A stretch of DNA of 12,360 bases from Sanchytrium tribonematis (Eukaryota; Sanchytriomycota; Sanchytriomycetes; Sanchytriales; Sanchytriaceae): contig JADGIG010000221.1 of NCBI GenBank assembly GCA_018985235.1, positions 1 through 12,360 of the forward strand, written 5' to 3'. This document shows, one piece after another, positions 1 through 7,216 of this stretch. Under the pieces are notes generated by a model that saw only the letters and a list, made by a program, of their open reading frames with translations, was not told where the DNA came from and made no database searches. A program made the position numbers and the translations under genes. The first letter of the stretch is position 1. Every line of letters begins with the position of its first letter.

Positions 1-1064
1 GTTCTGATCCCAATGGCATTCTCAATTTCCATTGCAATGGGTTTGTCGATGGCTATTTCCATTCTATTGTCGATCTCTTCTTCCATTGTCAAGTCCATGT
101 CAATTTCTCTTTTATAGTCAATAACCATTGGGTCCCAGGTCTGAATGGAACAAGTTGCACAGCCTCCCACTGGGCTATCTAGAATCATATAATCGACAGA
201 CTCAGTCGAATTTAAAATACTGCATGAAAGAGGAGGGTCATCTATATCCATTGGCTCACTACAATCCATTGGATCTACACAGTAAGATAAATCAATTGAA
301 TCTAGATATTGAATGTTATGTATTGAGTTTAGATTGGATTCATTCCTGTCTGGATTTTCTAACAAGTTTTGAGAAACAGCCGAAACAGACGATTGAGCTT
401 GGTTCACTAGAATTCGACTGGTCTGCTCATATTCTGAGACAGAAGATGAAGTATTGCTTAAAATTTCGCTTGAAATTGATTCATCAGTAGTGGACTCGAT
501 TTCATCCAAAACTTTTGCAGGAGCTGCTTCTCTTTCGATTACACTATTTTCAGTTTTAAATTTTTCTAGGATAGATTCTGCATGCTTCTCGTCAAGCCTT
601 TTTGGCTCCAAATCTGCTATAATTGGTGGCACTTTAATTTCCGGCTCTACAGTTATTGCTGAATCTGTTTTTATTAGCTCCTTTACTAATAGTTTATATT
701 GCACATCCAGTTCCTGTTTAGATTTAGTATGTAAGCGAGGTGTTCTGCTTCTTTTTTTATATTCATTTAAAGAACCAAAAAGTATAGTTGCTCTAATTTT
801 CAAGGTCTCTTTTTCAATATGGGCTAGTTTGTCTGTTGGCTCTTTTTCATTCGCTTTTTTCTTTTTATTTGCAATAAAGTCATGATTATAGAGTCTCTTT
901 TGCGATGTAGTCAAATTTTGCAAAATTAGCTCTTCATTTACCAAATGCAAAGTGTTTCCAAATAGAAAGATGACAAAGTTTGTCAAGCTAATAAAAATAG
1001 CATGTAGTTGTGCAAATACTGCAATTTCCAAGTATTGAAAGAGGAAAAAGATATTAAATGCCAT
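1..1064 (-). CDS. Unknown protein, hydrophobic N-terminus and acidic tail (3'-truncated by window edge)
   Basis: Reading the minus strand from the ATG at 1064 gives 354 codons without a stop, running off the left edge, so the C-terminus lies outside the window. The start was chosen because it is the first ATG of the frame and faces the CPSase gene across a 238-bp spacer. Residues 2 to about 50 are strongly hydrophobic (AFNIFFLFQYLEIAVF, then AIFISLTNFVIFLF), which suggests one or two membrane segments. Next comes a basic stretch (NKKKKANEKE), then a long low-complexity region rich in Ser, Glu, Asp and Ile, probably disordered. Near the edge there is a loose repetition of Asp/Glu-Met-Glu/Asp-Ile units (DPMD, EPMDIDD, DMDLTMEEE, NRMEIAI), visible in the DNA as recurring ATGGA/ATTGA words. 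I do not recognise the family. Plus-strand frames over the same bases look like antisense shadows. Reality of the gene is fairly sure; function is unknown. Confidence 0.75.
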   Translation of the reverse strand, partial: MAFNIFFLFQYLEIAVFAQLHAIFISLTNFVIFLFGNTLHLVNEELILQNLTTSQKRLYNHDFIANKKKKANEKEPTDKLAHIEKETLKIRATILFGSLNEYKKRSRTPRLHTKSKQELDVQYKLLVKELIKTDSAITVEPEIKVPPIIADLEPKRLDEKHAESILEKFKTENSVIEREAAPAKVLDEIESTTDESISSEILSNTSSSVSEYEQTSRILVNQAQSSVSAVSQNLLENPDRNESNLNSIHNIQYLDSIDLSYCVDPMDCSEPMDIDDPPLSCSILNSTESVDYMILDSPVGGCATCSIQTWDPMVIDYKREIDMDLTMEEEIDNRMEIAIDKPIAMEIENAIGIR

Positions 1065-1302
1065 GGCCTTTTTTTATGAGCAAGCCACATCTGAATTTTA
1101 AGGCAACAAATTCGCATATTAGCGAGAACAGCGCTTTAATAAGTCTGAATATTTTTAAATTAAGATATTAAATTCATATTAAAAGAAGAAAATGATTGTA
1201 GAAGAATGAAAGAAGCATTTAATTCAAGTTATTTAAAATGAACAATAAACATTATCATAATTCGAATATTTATCAATTTAAGTCTCCACTTCGTTCAACT
1301 CC
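1065..1302. promoter_or_regulatory. Divergent intergenic spacer (putative bidirectional promoter)
   Basis: This 238-bp AT-rich spacer separates the start codons of the minus-strand unknown gene (1064) and the CPSase gene (1303), so it must hold both 5' UTRs and promoters unless these extend into the genes. It has A/T tracts such as ATATTAAATTCATATTAAAA around 1165-1184, but no unambiguous TATA box or recognised factor site. The assignment rests on position only. Confidence 0.45.
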
Positions 1303-4300
1303 ATGTTTCTACAAAGGTTGTGCAGAAATAAGATCCTGGTACTTGGCAGTGGCGGGCTAAGTATTGGACAGGCGGGAGAATTCGACTACAGCGGGAGTCA
1401 AGCAATCAAAGCTCTACAACAAGATGGGCATCAAACAATATTAATTAATGCTAATATTGCAAGTATCCAGTCACAATTATGCGACCAAGTGTACTACTTA
1501 CCCGTTAATAAAAAGTATGTGACCCAAGTTATAGAAAAAGAAAAACCCCAAAGTGTACTCTTAAGTGTAGGAGGACAGACTGCCATGAATATTGGCTTGG
1601 AGTTGGAGAGCGTTTTTCAAAGCAATGGTGTAGAGGTTCTAGGAACTCCTCTATCAAGTGTCAAAATAGCTGAAGATAGAGATTTATTTGCTAACGCGTT
1701 GATGGATATAAACATTCCAATTGCCCCAAGTATTGCTGCCTATACTGTCGAAGAAGCATTGAAAGCTGCGGATCAAATCACATATCCCGTAATTATCAGA
1801 AGTGCATTTAGTTTAGGGGGTTTGGGTAGTGGCTTCGCTCACAACAAAGAAGAACTTCAAGCATTAGCTACAAAATCGTTGACTCTCTCAAATCAAATTT
1901 TAATTGAAAAGTCAATGGTCGGTTGGAAGGAAATCGAATACGAAGTGATGAGAGATAAAGATGATAACACTATTTGTATTTGCAATATGGAAAATTTTGA
2001 TCCATTGGGAGTGCATACTGGCGATTCCTGCGTAGTGGCTCCGTCTCAAACATTAAATGATAAGGAACATCAAATGCTAAGACAAGCAAGTATTGATATT
2101 GTTCGAAAAGTAGGCGTCATTGGAGAATGTAATGTGCAATTCGCTTTAAATCCAAACAAATATGAATTTAAAGTTATTGAAATGAATCCACGTTTGAGTC
2201 GGTCATCCGCTCTTGCTAGTAAAGCTACTGGCTATCCATTGGCATATTTGAGTACCAAATTGGCACTCGGACATGTCCTGACAGATTTAAAGAATGTTGT
2301 TACAAAAACAACAACCGCTGGATTTGAACCAAGTCTAGACTATGTTGTTGTCAAGTTCCCCAAGTGGGATTTGGCAAAATTTCCGAATGTAAGTCGCAAA
2401 ATTGGATCTCAAATGAAAGCAATCGGAGAAGTCATGGCAATCGGTAAAACATTTGAGGAATCATTTCAAAAAGGTTTGCGATGTCTTGGATTGCAAGGAT
2501 TTGAACCTCATCGAATAAGCAAAGATGTGCATGAAGAATTGAAAACGAGTGGTACTGATAAAAAATATTGGTCCAAAATCCTCAGCGAACCCACAGACGA
2601 AAGAATATTTGCAATTGCCAATGCATTTCATCACGGTTTATCTGCCGAACTTATACATGAATTTTCCAAAATTGATTTATTTTTTCTGTATAAGTTGGAA
2701 AATATTTACAACATGCAATTGGCTCTGGCAAATGGTTTAGACTCTGAAACTCTAAAGGAATGTAAAAAACTTGGCTTTAGTGATGCACAAATTGCCAAAT
2801 ATACAGCTGACTCTGAGAAATCTATCCGCGAAAAAAGAAAATCTTTGAATATTTTACCTTTTGTAAAGAGAATAGACACTTTGGCAGGTGAATTTCCGTC
2901 TGATAATAATTATTTATACATGACGTATCATGGAGACGAACATGATCTTCATTTTGATCAAAAGGGAATCATTGTATTAGGGAGTGGCGTCTACAGAATT
3001 GGTAGCAGTTGTGAATTCGACTGGTGTACAACCAGTGCATTAAGGTCAATAAGGAATTTGGGAAAATCAACCATTAGCATTAATAATAATCCAGAGACAG
3101 TTAGCACAGATTACGATGAAAGTGACAGACTGTATTTTGAAGAGTTGACTGTTGAAAGAATTTTAGATATTTATGAGCTTGAGAAGAGCCAAGGAATAAT
3201 TGTTAGTGTAGGAGGACAAACTTCTCAAAATGTTTCAGTTGAATTAAATGCATACGGCTGTAAAATATTTGGTACATCGACAGAGAATATCAATAAGGCT
3301 GAATCTCGAAATTTATTTGGAGAAATTCTGGATGAACTAGAAATTAAACAACCCGAATGGCACTCAATAGTGAGCGAAAAAGAAGCAACTCAATTTGCGA
3401 AAGATTTATATCCCGTTTTAGTTAGACCAAGCTGGGTTTTGAGTGGCAGTGCATTTCAAATTTGCCACAATGAGGAAGAATTGCAATCTTTTATGAAGCT
3501 CATAAAAATTGATAAAGATTTCCCTGTAGTATTGTCTCAATTTATTGAAAATGCTCAAGAAATTGATTTTGATGGCGTGGCCAAAAGTGGCAAAGTCATT
3601 TGCTATGAAATATCAGAACATCTGGAACCTGCTGGAATTCATTCAGGTGATGCTTCATTGGTTTTACCAAACAAATTTAGTCATGATCCCAATATATTGA
3701 ATATAGCTGCTAAAATTGCTAAATATTTAGAAATTACTGGGCCATTTAACATGCAAATTATACACAGAAATGGCGAATATTATGTAGTTGAATGTAACAT
3801 TAGAGCAAGTAGATCCTTCCCACTTGTTAGCAAAGTGAAAGGATTTAATTTTATCGATGTAGCCATTCAATCAATGATGAATACCAAACCTATTTTTCAA
3901 GCTAATAGCAAAGAATTTACTTGTGTCAAGGTTCCCCAATTCTCATGGAATAGGTTATCTGGTGCTGATGTGTTACTTGGTGTTGAAATGAGAAGTACCG
4001 GTGAAGTTGCCGGATTTGCTAATTCTTTGGAAGGAGCATTTAAAATTGCAATGGAAGGCACAAATTATTTTAAATTTCCACAAAAAGGAGTTTTAATTGA
4101 GCAGCAAGATCAAAAATATGAAGAAAAGTTGATTGAAGCGTGTAAAAATATCAATAATTTACCAATCTTTGTTTTGGCAAATAACAATTTTGAAAAGTTA
4201 TTGAAGCAAAACAACATCAAATATACTACAATTAAACTGGACAGTTATAAAGAACTATCAAAAATCATTGATTTATGTCTATTTTTTGGTGGAAACAAAA

Positions 4301-4458
4301 TAGGTGATGAATTTTATCAGCTACGCCGCGGATTGACTGATTTGGGTGTTCCCGTTATAACAGATGCCAATATATGTGTACACACTTCCAAGTTATTATC
4401 TACTAAAGATGCTTCATTGAAATCCTGGCAAGAATGGACTGGACATTCGAAAATGTAA
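1303..4458 (+). CDS. CPA2: Carbamoyl-phosphate synthase large subunit, arginine-type
   Basis: A 1051-aa intact frame without introns. The enzyme makes carbamoyl phosphate from bicarbonate, ATP and ammonia delivered by a separate glutaminase subunit, for arginine (and possibly pyrimidine) synthesis. Both synthetase halves are present. N-half: GSGGLSIGQAGEFDYSG (15-31), LGGLGSGF (171-178), FDPLGVHTGDS (232-242), NPRLSRSSALASK (295-307). C-half: GSGVYRIGSSCEFDWC (560-575), RPSWVLSG (708-715), EPAGIHSGDASLVLP (775-789), ECNIRASRSFPLVSK (830-844). The GGLSIGQAGEFDYSG wording is the eukaryotic form, and the match to fungal CPA2 is close along the N-half. The protein begins only about ten residues before the first motif, so there is no fused glutaminase domain and no obvious long targeting peptide. 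The C-terminal regulatory (MGS-like) domain, about 925-1051, is present but divergent; FYQLRRGLTDLGVPVITD (1004-1021) is its clearest trace. The stop lies 36 bp from the stop of the converging U1A-type gene. Confidence 0.96.
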   Translation: MFLQRLCRNKILVLGSGGLSIGQAGEFDYSGSQAIKALQQDGHQTILINANIASIQSQLCDQVYYLPVNKKYVTQVIEKEKPQSVLLSVGGQTAMNIGLELESVFQSNGVEVLGTPLSSVKIAEDRDLFANALMDINIPIAPSIAAYTVEEALKAADQITYPVIIRSAFSLGGLGSGFAHNKEELQALATKSLTLSNQILIEKSMVGWKEIEYEVMRDKDDNTICICNMENFDPLGVHTGDSCVVAPSQTLNDKEHQMLRQASIDIVRKVGVIGECNVQFALNPNKYEFKVIEMNPRLSRSSALASKATGYPLAYLSTKLALGHVLTDLKNVVTKTTTAGFEPSLDYVVVKFPKWDLAKFPNVSRKIGSQMKAIGEVMAIGKTFEESFQKGLRCLGLQGFEPHRISKDVHEELKTSGTDKKYWSKILSEPTDERIFAIANAFHHGLSAELIHEFSKIDLFFLYKLENIYNMQLALANGLDSETLKECKKLGFSDAQIAKYTADSEKSIREKRKSLNILPFVKRIDTLAGEFPSDNNYLYMTYHGDEHDLHFDQKGIIVLGSGVYRIGSSCEFDWCTTSALRSIRNLGKSTISINNNPETVSTDYDESDRLYFEELTVERILDIYELEKSQGIIVSVGGQTSQNVSVELNAYGCKIFGTSTENINKAESRNLFGEILDELEIKQPEWHSIVSEKEATQFAKDLYPVLVRPSWVLSGSAFQICHNEEELQSFMKLIKIDKDFPVVLSQFIENAQEIDFDGVAKSGKVICYEISEHLEPAGIHSGDASLVLPNKFSHDPNILNIAAKIAKYLEITGPFNMQIIHRNGEYYVVECNIRASRSFPLVSKVKGFNFIDVAIQSMMNTKPIFQANSKEFTCVKVPQFSWNRLSGADVLLGVEMRSTGEVAGFANSLEGAFKIAMEGTNYFKFPQKGVLIEQQDQKYEEKLIEACKNINNLPIFVLANNNFEKLLKQNNIKYTTIKLDSYKELSKIIDLCLFFGGNKIGDEFYQLRRGLTDLGVPVITDANICVHTSKLLSTKDASLKSWQEWTGHSKM

Positions 4459-4462
4459 TTAT

Positions 4463-4468
4463 TTTATT
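4463..4468 (-). terminator. AATAAA poly(A)-type signal for the U1A-type gene
   Basis: On the minus strand AATAAA lies about 27 nt past the TGA of the U1A-type gene, at the usual place for a cleavage and polyadenylation signal. It is only 4 bp beyond the CPSase stop on the other strand, so the two transcripts probably overlap at their 3' ends. Motif is seen directly; function is inferred. Confidence 0.5.
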
Positions 4469-4494
4469 GAAATTATCATACAATCAGTTTCTAC

Positions 4495-5070
4495 TCAAGT
4501 TTGAGCATATTCAATGATCATGGGCTTACTTTTTGTAATCAAGAAATTATGCAACGTGGATTTGGCTAATTTTGCCTGTTCTTCAGTTTGATAATCTACA
4601 TATGCGACATCAGTTCTCCCAGCAACTAATCTAACTTGAATAAATCCCTCATACTGTTGAAAGAGCAAGCCGAGCATGTCATCACTAACTTCACTAGGCA
4701 AATTTTGAACATATAATATATTACTAGGATTCTCAATCTCTTCAACATCCATGTCTACAGGCACATTTTCTTTTTTAGTCGAATATTCTCCATTAAAAAT
4801 TGAAAGCTGCTTTCCGTTTTCCTTGGCGTAATCTAGTTTCATAGGTTTACCGAATATTATTTTGCTTTGAAATTGCTGAATTGCTGCAACTGCATCTTGG
4901 AGTTCTGCAAAAACAATAAATGCTTGTCCGCGCATTTTCGCAGATTTGAGAGCCACGATATCAAGAACAGTTCCACATTGACTAAACAGTAAATAAAGGG
5001 TTTCCTTAAGGGTATTCTTATTAATTTTATCATTTAAATTGTGAGCATAAATTGTATTTTTAGGTTTCAT
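4495..5070 (-). CDS. SNRPA: U1A/U2B''/SNF-type spliceosomal RNA-binding protein (two RRMs)
   Basis: A 191-aa protein that should bind U1 snRNA stem-loop II and/or U2 snRNA stem-loop IV in the nucleus. RRM1 covers about residues 5-84, with RNP2 IYAHNL (7-12) and RNP1 KMRGQAFIVF (45-54); the adjoining LDIVALKSAKMRGQAF block is diagnostic of the U1A/U2B'' family. A short acidic linker (about 100-114) precedes RRM2 (about 117-190: NILYVQNL, GRTDVAYVDY, final IIEYAQ). I start at the ATG at 5070 (MKPKNTIY), where family members start. The frame stays open upstream, but only to a TTG inside the divergent FHA gene. Oddity: in the loop usually reading YINNLN, this protein has YAHNLN, so a conserved RNA-contacting Asn is His. 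The short linker is closer to U2B''/SNF than to vertebrate U1A, and a single protein may serve both snRNPs. Stop is TGA. Confidence 0.92.
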   Translation of the reverse strand: MKPKNTIYAHNLNDKINKNTLKETLYLLFSQCGTVLDIVALKSAKMRGQAFIVFAELQDAVAAIQQFQSKIIFGKPMKLDYAKENGKQLSIFNGEYSTKKENVPVDMDVEEIENPSNILYVQNLPSEVSDDMLGLLFQQYEGFIQVRLVAGRTDVAYVDYQTEEQAKLAKSTLHNFLITKSKPMIIEYAQT

Positions 5071-5166
5071 CCTTGAAATTGTCAGGATTTCAGCCAAATA
5101 ATATTTGCAGACTGCGAGCAATTCACTAGATAATTCTGTTGTATCAAGATTTTGTGTGGCTTTAAA
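5071..5166. promoter_or_regulatory. 96-bp divergent spacer (putative bidirectional promoter)
   Basis: Only 96 bp separate the start codons of the U1A-type gene (5070, minus) and the FHA gene (5167, plus). Both 5' UTRs and core promoters must fit here or reach into neighbouring coding sequence. I see no clear TATA box. Assignment is by position. Confidence 0.45.
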
Positions 5167-5962
5167 ATGGATCTCGACATCTTGTTGATTCCCCAAGCAA
5201 ATAAATATCTCGGAACAAAATCATTCAAATTACACGATAATGAAGAGAAAGCTATAGGAAGAAATGGTAGCAAATCAGATATAATGTTTAATTCTAAAGT
5301 AATTAGCAGAAAACACGCGTACATCATTTTTAAAAATTCCAAAGTGTATATTAGAGATGCTGGTAGCTCATCAGGTACATTTATTAATACAATTAGATTA
5401 TCACCAATGGGAAGAGATTCTGACTGGGCAGAAATCAGAGATGGTGATGCAATACAATTTGGAGAAACTTTCCAACAAAACGATAACATTCATCCGTGTG
5501 TTCAGTGTAAAATGTATTTAGCTAAACAATTTAATGGAGACTTAATTGGACCAGAAATTGCTAGCAATATTGAAGAAGAGTTTGAAGAGATGGTTAAATT
5601 CTTGGATGAGAAATCAAATATTTTGGCTATCTTCGAAGCAAGAAAAACCAAGTCAAATGGCAGTATAAAACCAGGTAATAATAATTAATCTAGTTGACAT
5701 TGAAGTTTACAAGAAAATACAAAGAAAGTATATGCTGGATCCATTGACAACTGATACAGATATGGCTCTATTTGCAATAATCGATGAATTTTTAGGTGAT
5801 TATCCAGATCTTCAAAAAACCCTTATTGACGCATTAAAAGCTAAATTGCAGCAATTGCATCCAAGTGATAAGTCCACATCAAGGCGGGAAAGTGAAATAT
5901 TTTCAGGAACTTTTCAAACTGCACACCGCAGTACAGACCTCGAATTACCCTCAATTTTTTAA
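5167..5962 (+). CDS. FHA-domain protein (SLMAP/Far10/Dma-like FHA), probably two exons
   Basis: The start is the ATG at 5167 (MDLDILL). The FHA domain, about residues 10-120, should bind phosphothreonine peptides. It shows GRNGSKSDIMF, then SRKHAYIIF with the Ser-Arg-Lys-His signature, YIRDAGSSSGTFINTIRLSP (the Ser-Ser-Gly-Thr-Phe loop and RLSP) and DGDAIQFGETF. The SSSGTF-RLSP-DGD-QFG order resembles FHA domains of fungal Dma ligases, Vps64/Far10 and animal SLMAP. The unspliced frame stops at 5688 (173 aa). The frame open from 5669 to 5962 is joined exactly if a 19-nt GT...AG segment at 5675-5693 is removed, giving 258 aa. The second part (VDIEVYKKIQRKYMLDPL...) is helical-looking and has no RING cysteines, so this is not a Dma-type E3 as read here. 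If there is no intron, the gene ends at 5688 and the second frame is a separate small ORF. The stop lies 4 bp from that of the converging ALKBH8-type gene. Confidence 0.8.
5675..5693 (+). other. Candidate 19-nt spliceosomal intron in the FHA gene
   Basis: The segment GTAATAATAATTAATCTAG starts with GTAATA and ends with CTAG, with a TTAAT word that could serve as branch site next to the acceptor. Removing it fuses the codon G|TT and joins frame 5167-5674 (508 nt) to 5694-5962 (269 nt), 777 nt in all, divisible by three. Left in place, it leads to a TAA at 5686. The size is extreme, and a 1-bp sequencing or mutational frameshift here would explain the same data. Confidence 0.45.
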
Positions 5963-5966
5963 TAAA
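5961..5966 (+). terminator. AATAAA overlapping the stop of the FHA gene
   Basis: AATAAA begins at the second base of the TAA stop codon (5960-5962) and ends right before the antiparallel stop of the ALKBH8-type gene (5967). If used as a poly(A) signal, cleavage would fall inside the 3' end of the opposite gene. Motif is seen; function is inferred. Confidence 0.4.
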
Positions 5967-6851
5967 TTAACTTACATATCTCATAGTAATACTCCAACGA
6001 ATCCCTCTTTGCTTAATATGACCATCTTCCAATATATCCGATCTGCGTTCTTTTATTCCATGAGTAAATTTGTATCTGGAATCTCCAGTTAAACAACAAA
6101 GTGACCTAGGTGGTAATTCTACGCAAAATGAATGTCCATCAAGCCCAAAATCCATAATCACACCGTCATTAAGCGTGAGGCCAAGTATGTAGGAACCAAT
6201 TCCTGTAACAATATCTGTATGAGGCGATATTCCCGAATTTATTGGATATTTTGAGACAGTTGCCTGATTAGGTTTGTCAGTGACCCAAGGTAAATCAATC
6301 AAATCAAAAACGGCTTGAATATAAATTGGAATTAAATTTGCGGGGGTTTTTATATCGAAATTTTCGTATGTATATTTAAATCCAAAATGTTGAACAAATC
6401 GATTTTTGACTTTATGCAGTGGTTGTGACTTCAATTGATTAAGTAAATCCTGCTCAAATTCTTCTGAAATAAAATCAGTTATTAAATGCAGGCCTGGTAT
6501 TTCCGCAAAACTCAAGTGAGTCTGCCTAGATATTTTAGTTGCAAAATTAGGTGGACCTGGTATTATTTCGCAATATGCTAAAAGCATCCTCTTATTGTTT
6601 GCATTTAATCTTTTAAATTGGTAAGAGTTCATAAACGTTTCAGATTCCTGTTCCGTTGCCATGGTTATGTAAGAGCAATCATGATCAATTCTAACTTGAC
6701 CATGAACGAAATCCAGATCTGCACAATTTATCGCCCAATTACCAGTAGCGCCCATGTTTAACAGGCAAATTGTTTTCGAAGGGTTAGGAGAAAATATATT
6801 GCCATAATTTAATTTCAAATACTCTAGACGCTTAATCCGTTTCAACTCCAT
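5967..6851 (-). CDS. ALKBH8: ALKBH8-type tRNA wobble-uridine hydroxylase (RRM + AlkB dioxygenase)
   Basis: A 294-aa protein starting at the ATG at 6851. Residues about 26-96 fit the RRM that precedes AlkB in ALKBH8: KTICLLNMG as first strand, YITMATEQES as the RNP1-like strand, LLAYCE as last strand. The Fe(II)/2-oxoglutarate dioxygenase domain runs from about 117: PGLHLITDFIS, then HFGFKYTYENFD, the iron ligands H211-x-D213 (SPHTD) and H264 (KFTHGI), and the 2-oxoglutarate arginine in RWSITMR (R285, R291). SRYKFTHGI and LPPRSL are typical of ALKBH8 rather than ALKBH1-7. In the known family this domain hydroxylates mcm5U at tRNA position 34, using methyl ester made by TRM9/TRM112. The C-terminal methyltransferase domain fused in animal ALKBH8 is absent: the frame stops after the AlkB fold and the next minus-strand gene is the U1A-type one. 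A separate TRM9 would be needed elsewhere. No introns are needed. Confidence 0.9.
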   Translation of the reverse strand: MELKRIKRLEYLKLNYGNIFSPNPSKTICLLNMGATGNWAINCADLDFVHGQVRIDHDCSYITMATEQESETFMNSYQFKRLNANNKRMLLAYCEIIPGPPNFATKISRQTHLSFAEIPGLHLITDFISEEFEQDLLNQLKSQPLHKVKNRFVQHFGFKYTYENFDIKTPANLIPIYIQAVFDLIDLPWVTDKPNQATVSKYPINSGISPHTDIVTGIGSYILGLTLNDGVIMDFGLDGHSFCVELPPRSLCCLTGDSRYKFTHGIKERRSDILEDGHIKQRGIRWSITMRYVS

Positions 6852-6956
6852 GTTTTAAGTGACAACGACTTCCGATTGAATAAAGTGGAAAGAAAGTATT
6901 TTAATTGAGGAAGACGAGTTGGAATAACATACACCGATTACCAGAAACACGTAGAC
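6852..6956. promoter_or_regulatory. Upstream region of the ALKBH8-type gene
   Basis: This is the 5' flank of the minus-strand ALKBH8-type gene and the last bases before transposon-derived debris begins. No clear promoter motif was found. The call is positional only. Confidence 0.25.
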
Positions 6957-7216
6957 ATGCACAACATTTTGTCAAAATATAACTTTGCAATTATAAAACT
7001 AAAACACTTGAGGGTACACCCCGCATTTGTTCGAACATCCAGATTGGAAAATATTATGAGTGATTATTTAGCAAATAAGAAAATTAAATGCTTTATGCTC
7101 CAAAAGGTGCAACTGAATATATAAGTAGTGGTGTAGCTATTATCAAAAAGTCTATGGGAAAGTTCCAAATTTTCAATGAATTTAAAAAACCAACAATTGT
7201 TCATGTGAAAAAATGA
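6957..7216 (+). pseudogene. Possible pogo/Tigger-type DDE transposase remnant, frameshifted
   Basis: Two overlapping short plus frames (6957-7124, 55 aa, and 7088-7216, 42 aa) join through one frameshift near 7090-7120. Together they recall the end of a DDE_1 (pogo/Tigger/jerky) catalytic domain: LENIMSDYLANKKIKCFML matches the helix and strand before the Pro-Gly-Thr-Ser...Gln-Pro-Leu-Asp motif, and PKGATEYISSGVAIIKKSMG stands where that motif and the following Lys-Pro-Phe-Lys would be. The catalytic Asp of QPLD is not kept. No inverted repeats were found around it. Similarity is weak and judged by eye; this could be non-coding. Confidence 0.3.

Noticed and set aside
128-885. Plus-strand open frames at 128-490 and 454-885
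   Set aside because: They are antisense to a longer minus-strand frame that is open from 1064 to the window edge and has an ATG facing the CPSase gene. Their composition (Ser/Phe/Leu-rich, non-ATG start for the first) fits shadows.
5071-5196. N-terminal extension of the U1A-type protein up to 5196, and of the FHA protein to 5152
   Set aside because: Both extensions would begin at TTG, overlap each other head to head and add residues not found in the families. The ATGs at 5070 and 5167 are better.
1294-6855. The same 15-mer TTCAACTCCATGTTT at 1294-1308 and 6841-6855
   Set aside because: At 1303 it spans the CPSase ATG on the plus strand, but at 6841 the plus strand shows the complement of the ALKBH8 start, so the two copies do not have the same role. 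Chance is the simplest reading.
7025-7040. TGTTCGAACA, resembling a tRNA B-box
   Set aside because: It is a small palindrome without an A-box, acceptor stem or anticodon arm at the right distances. No tRNA gene can be folded here.
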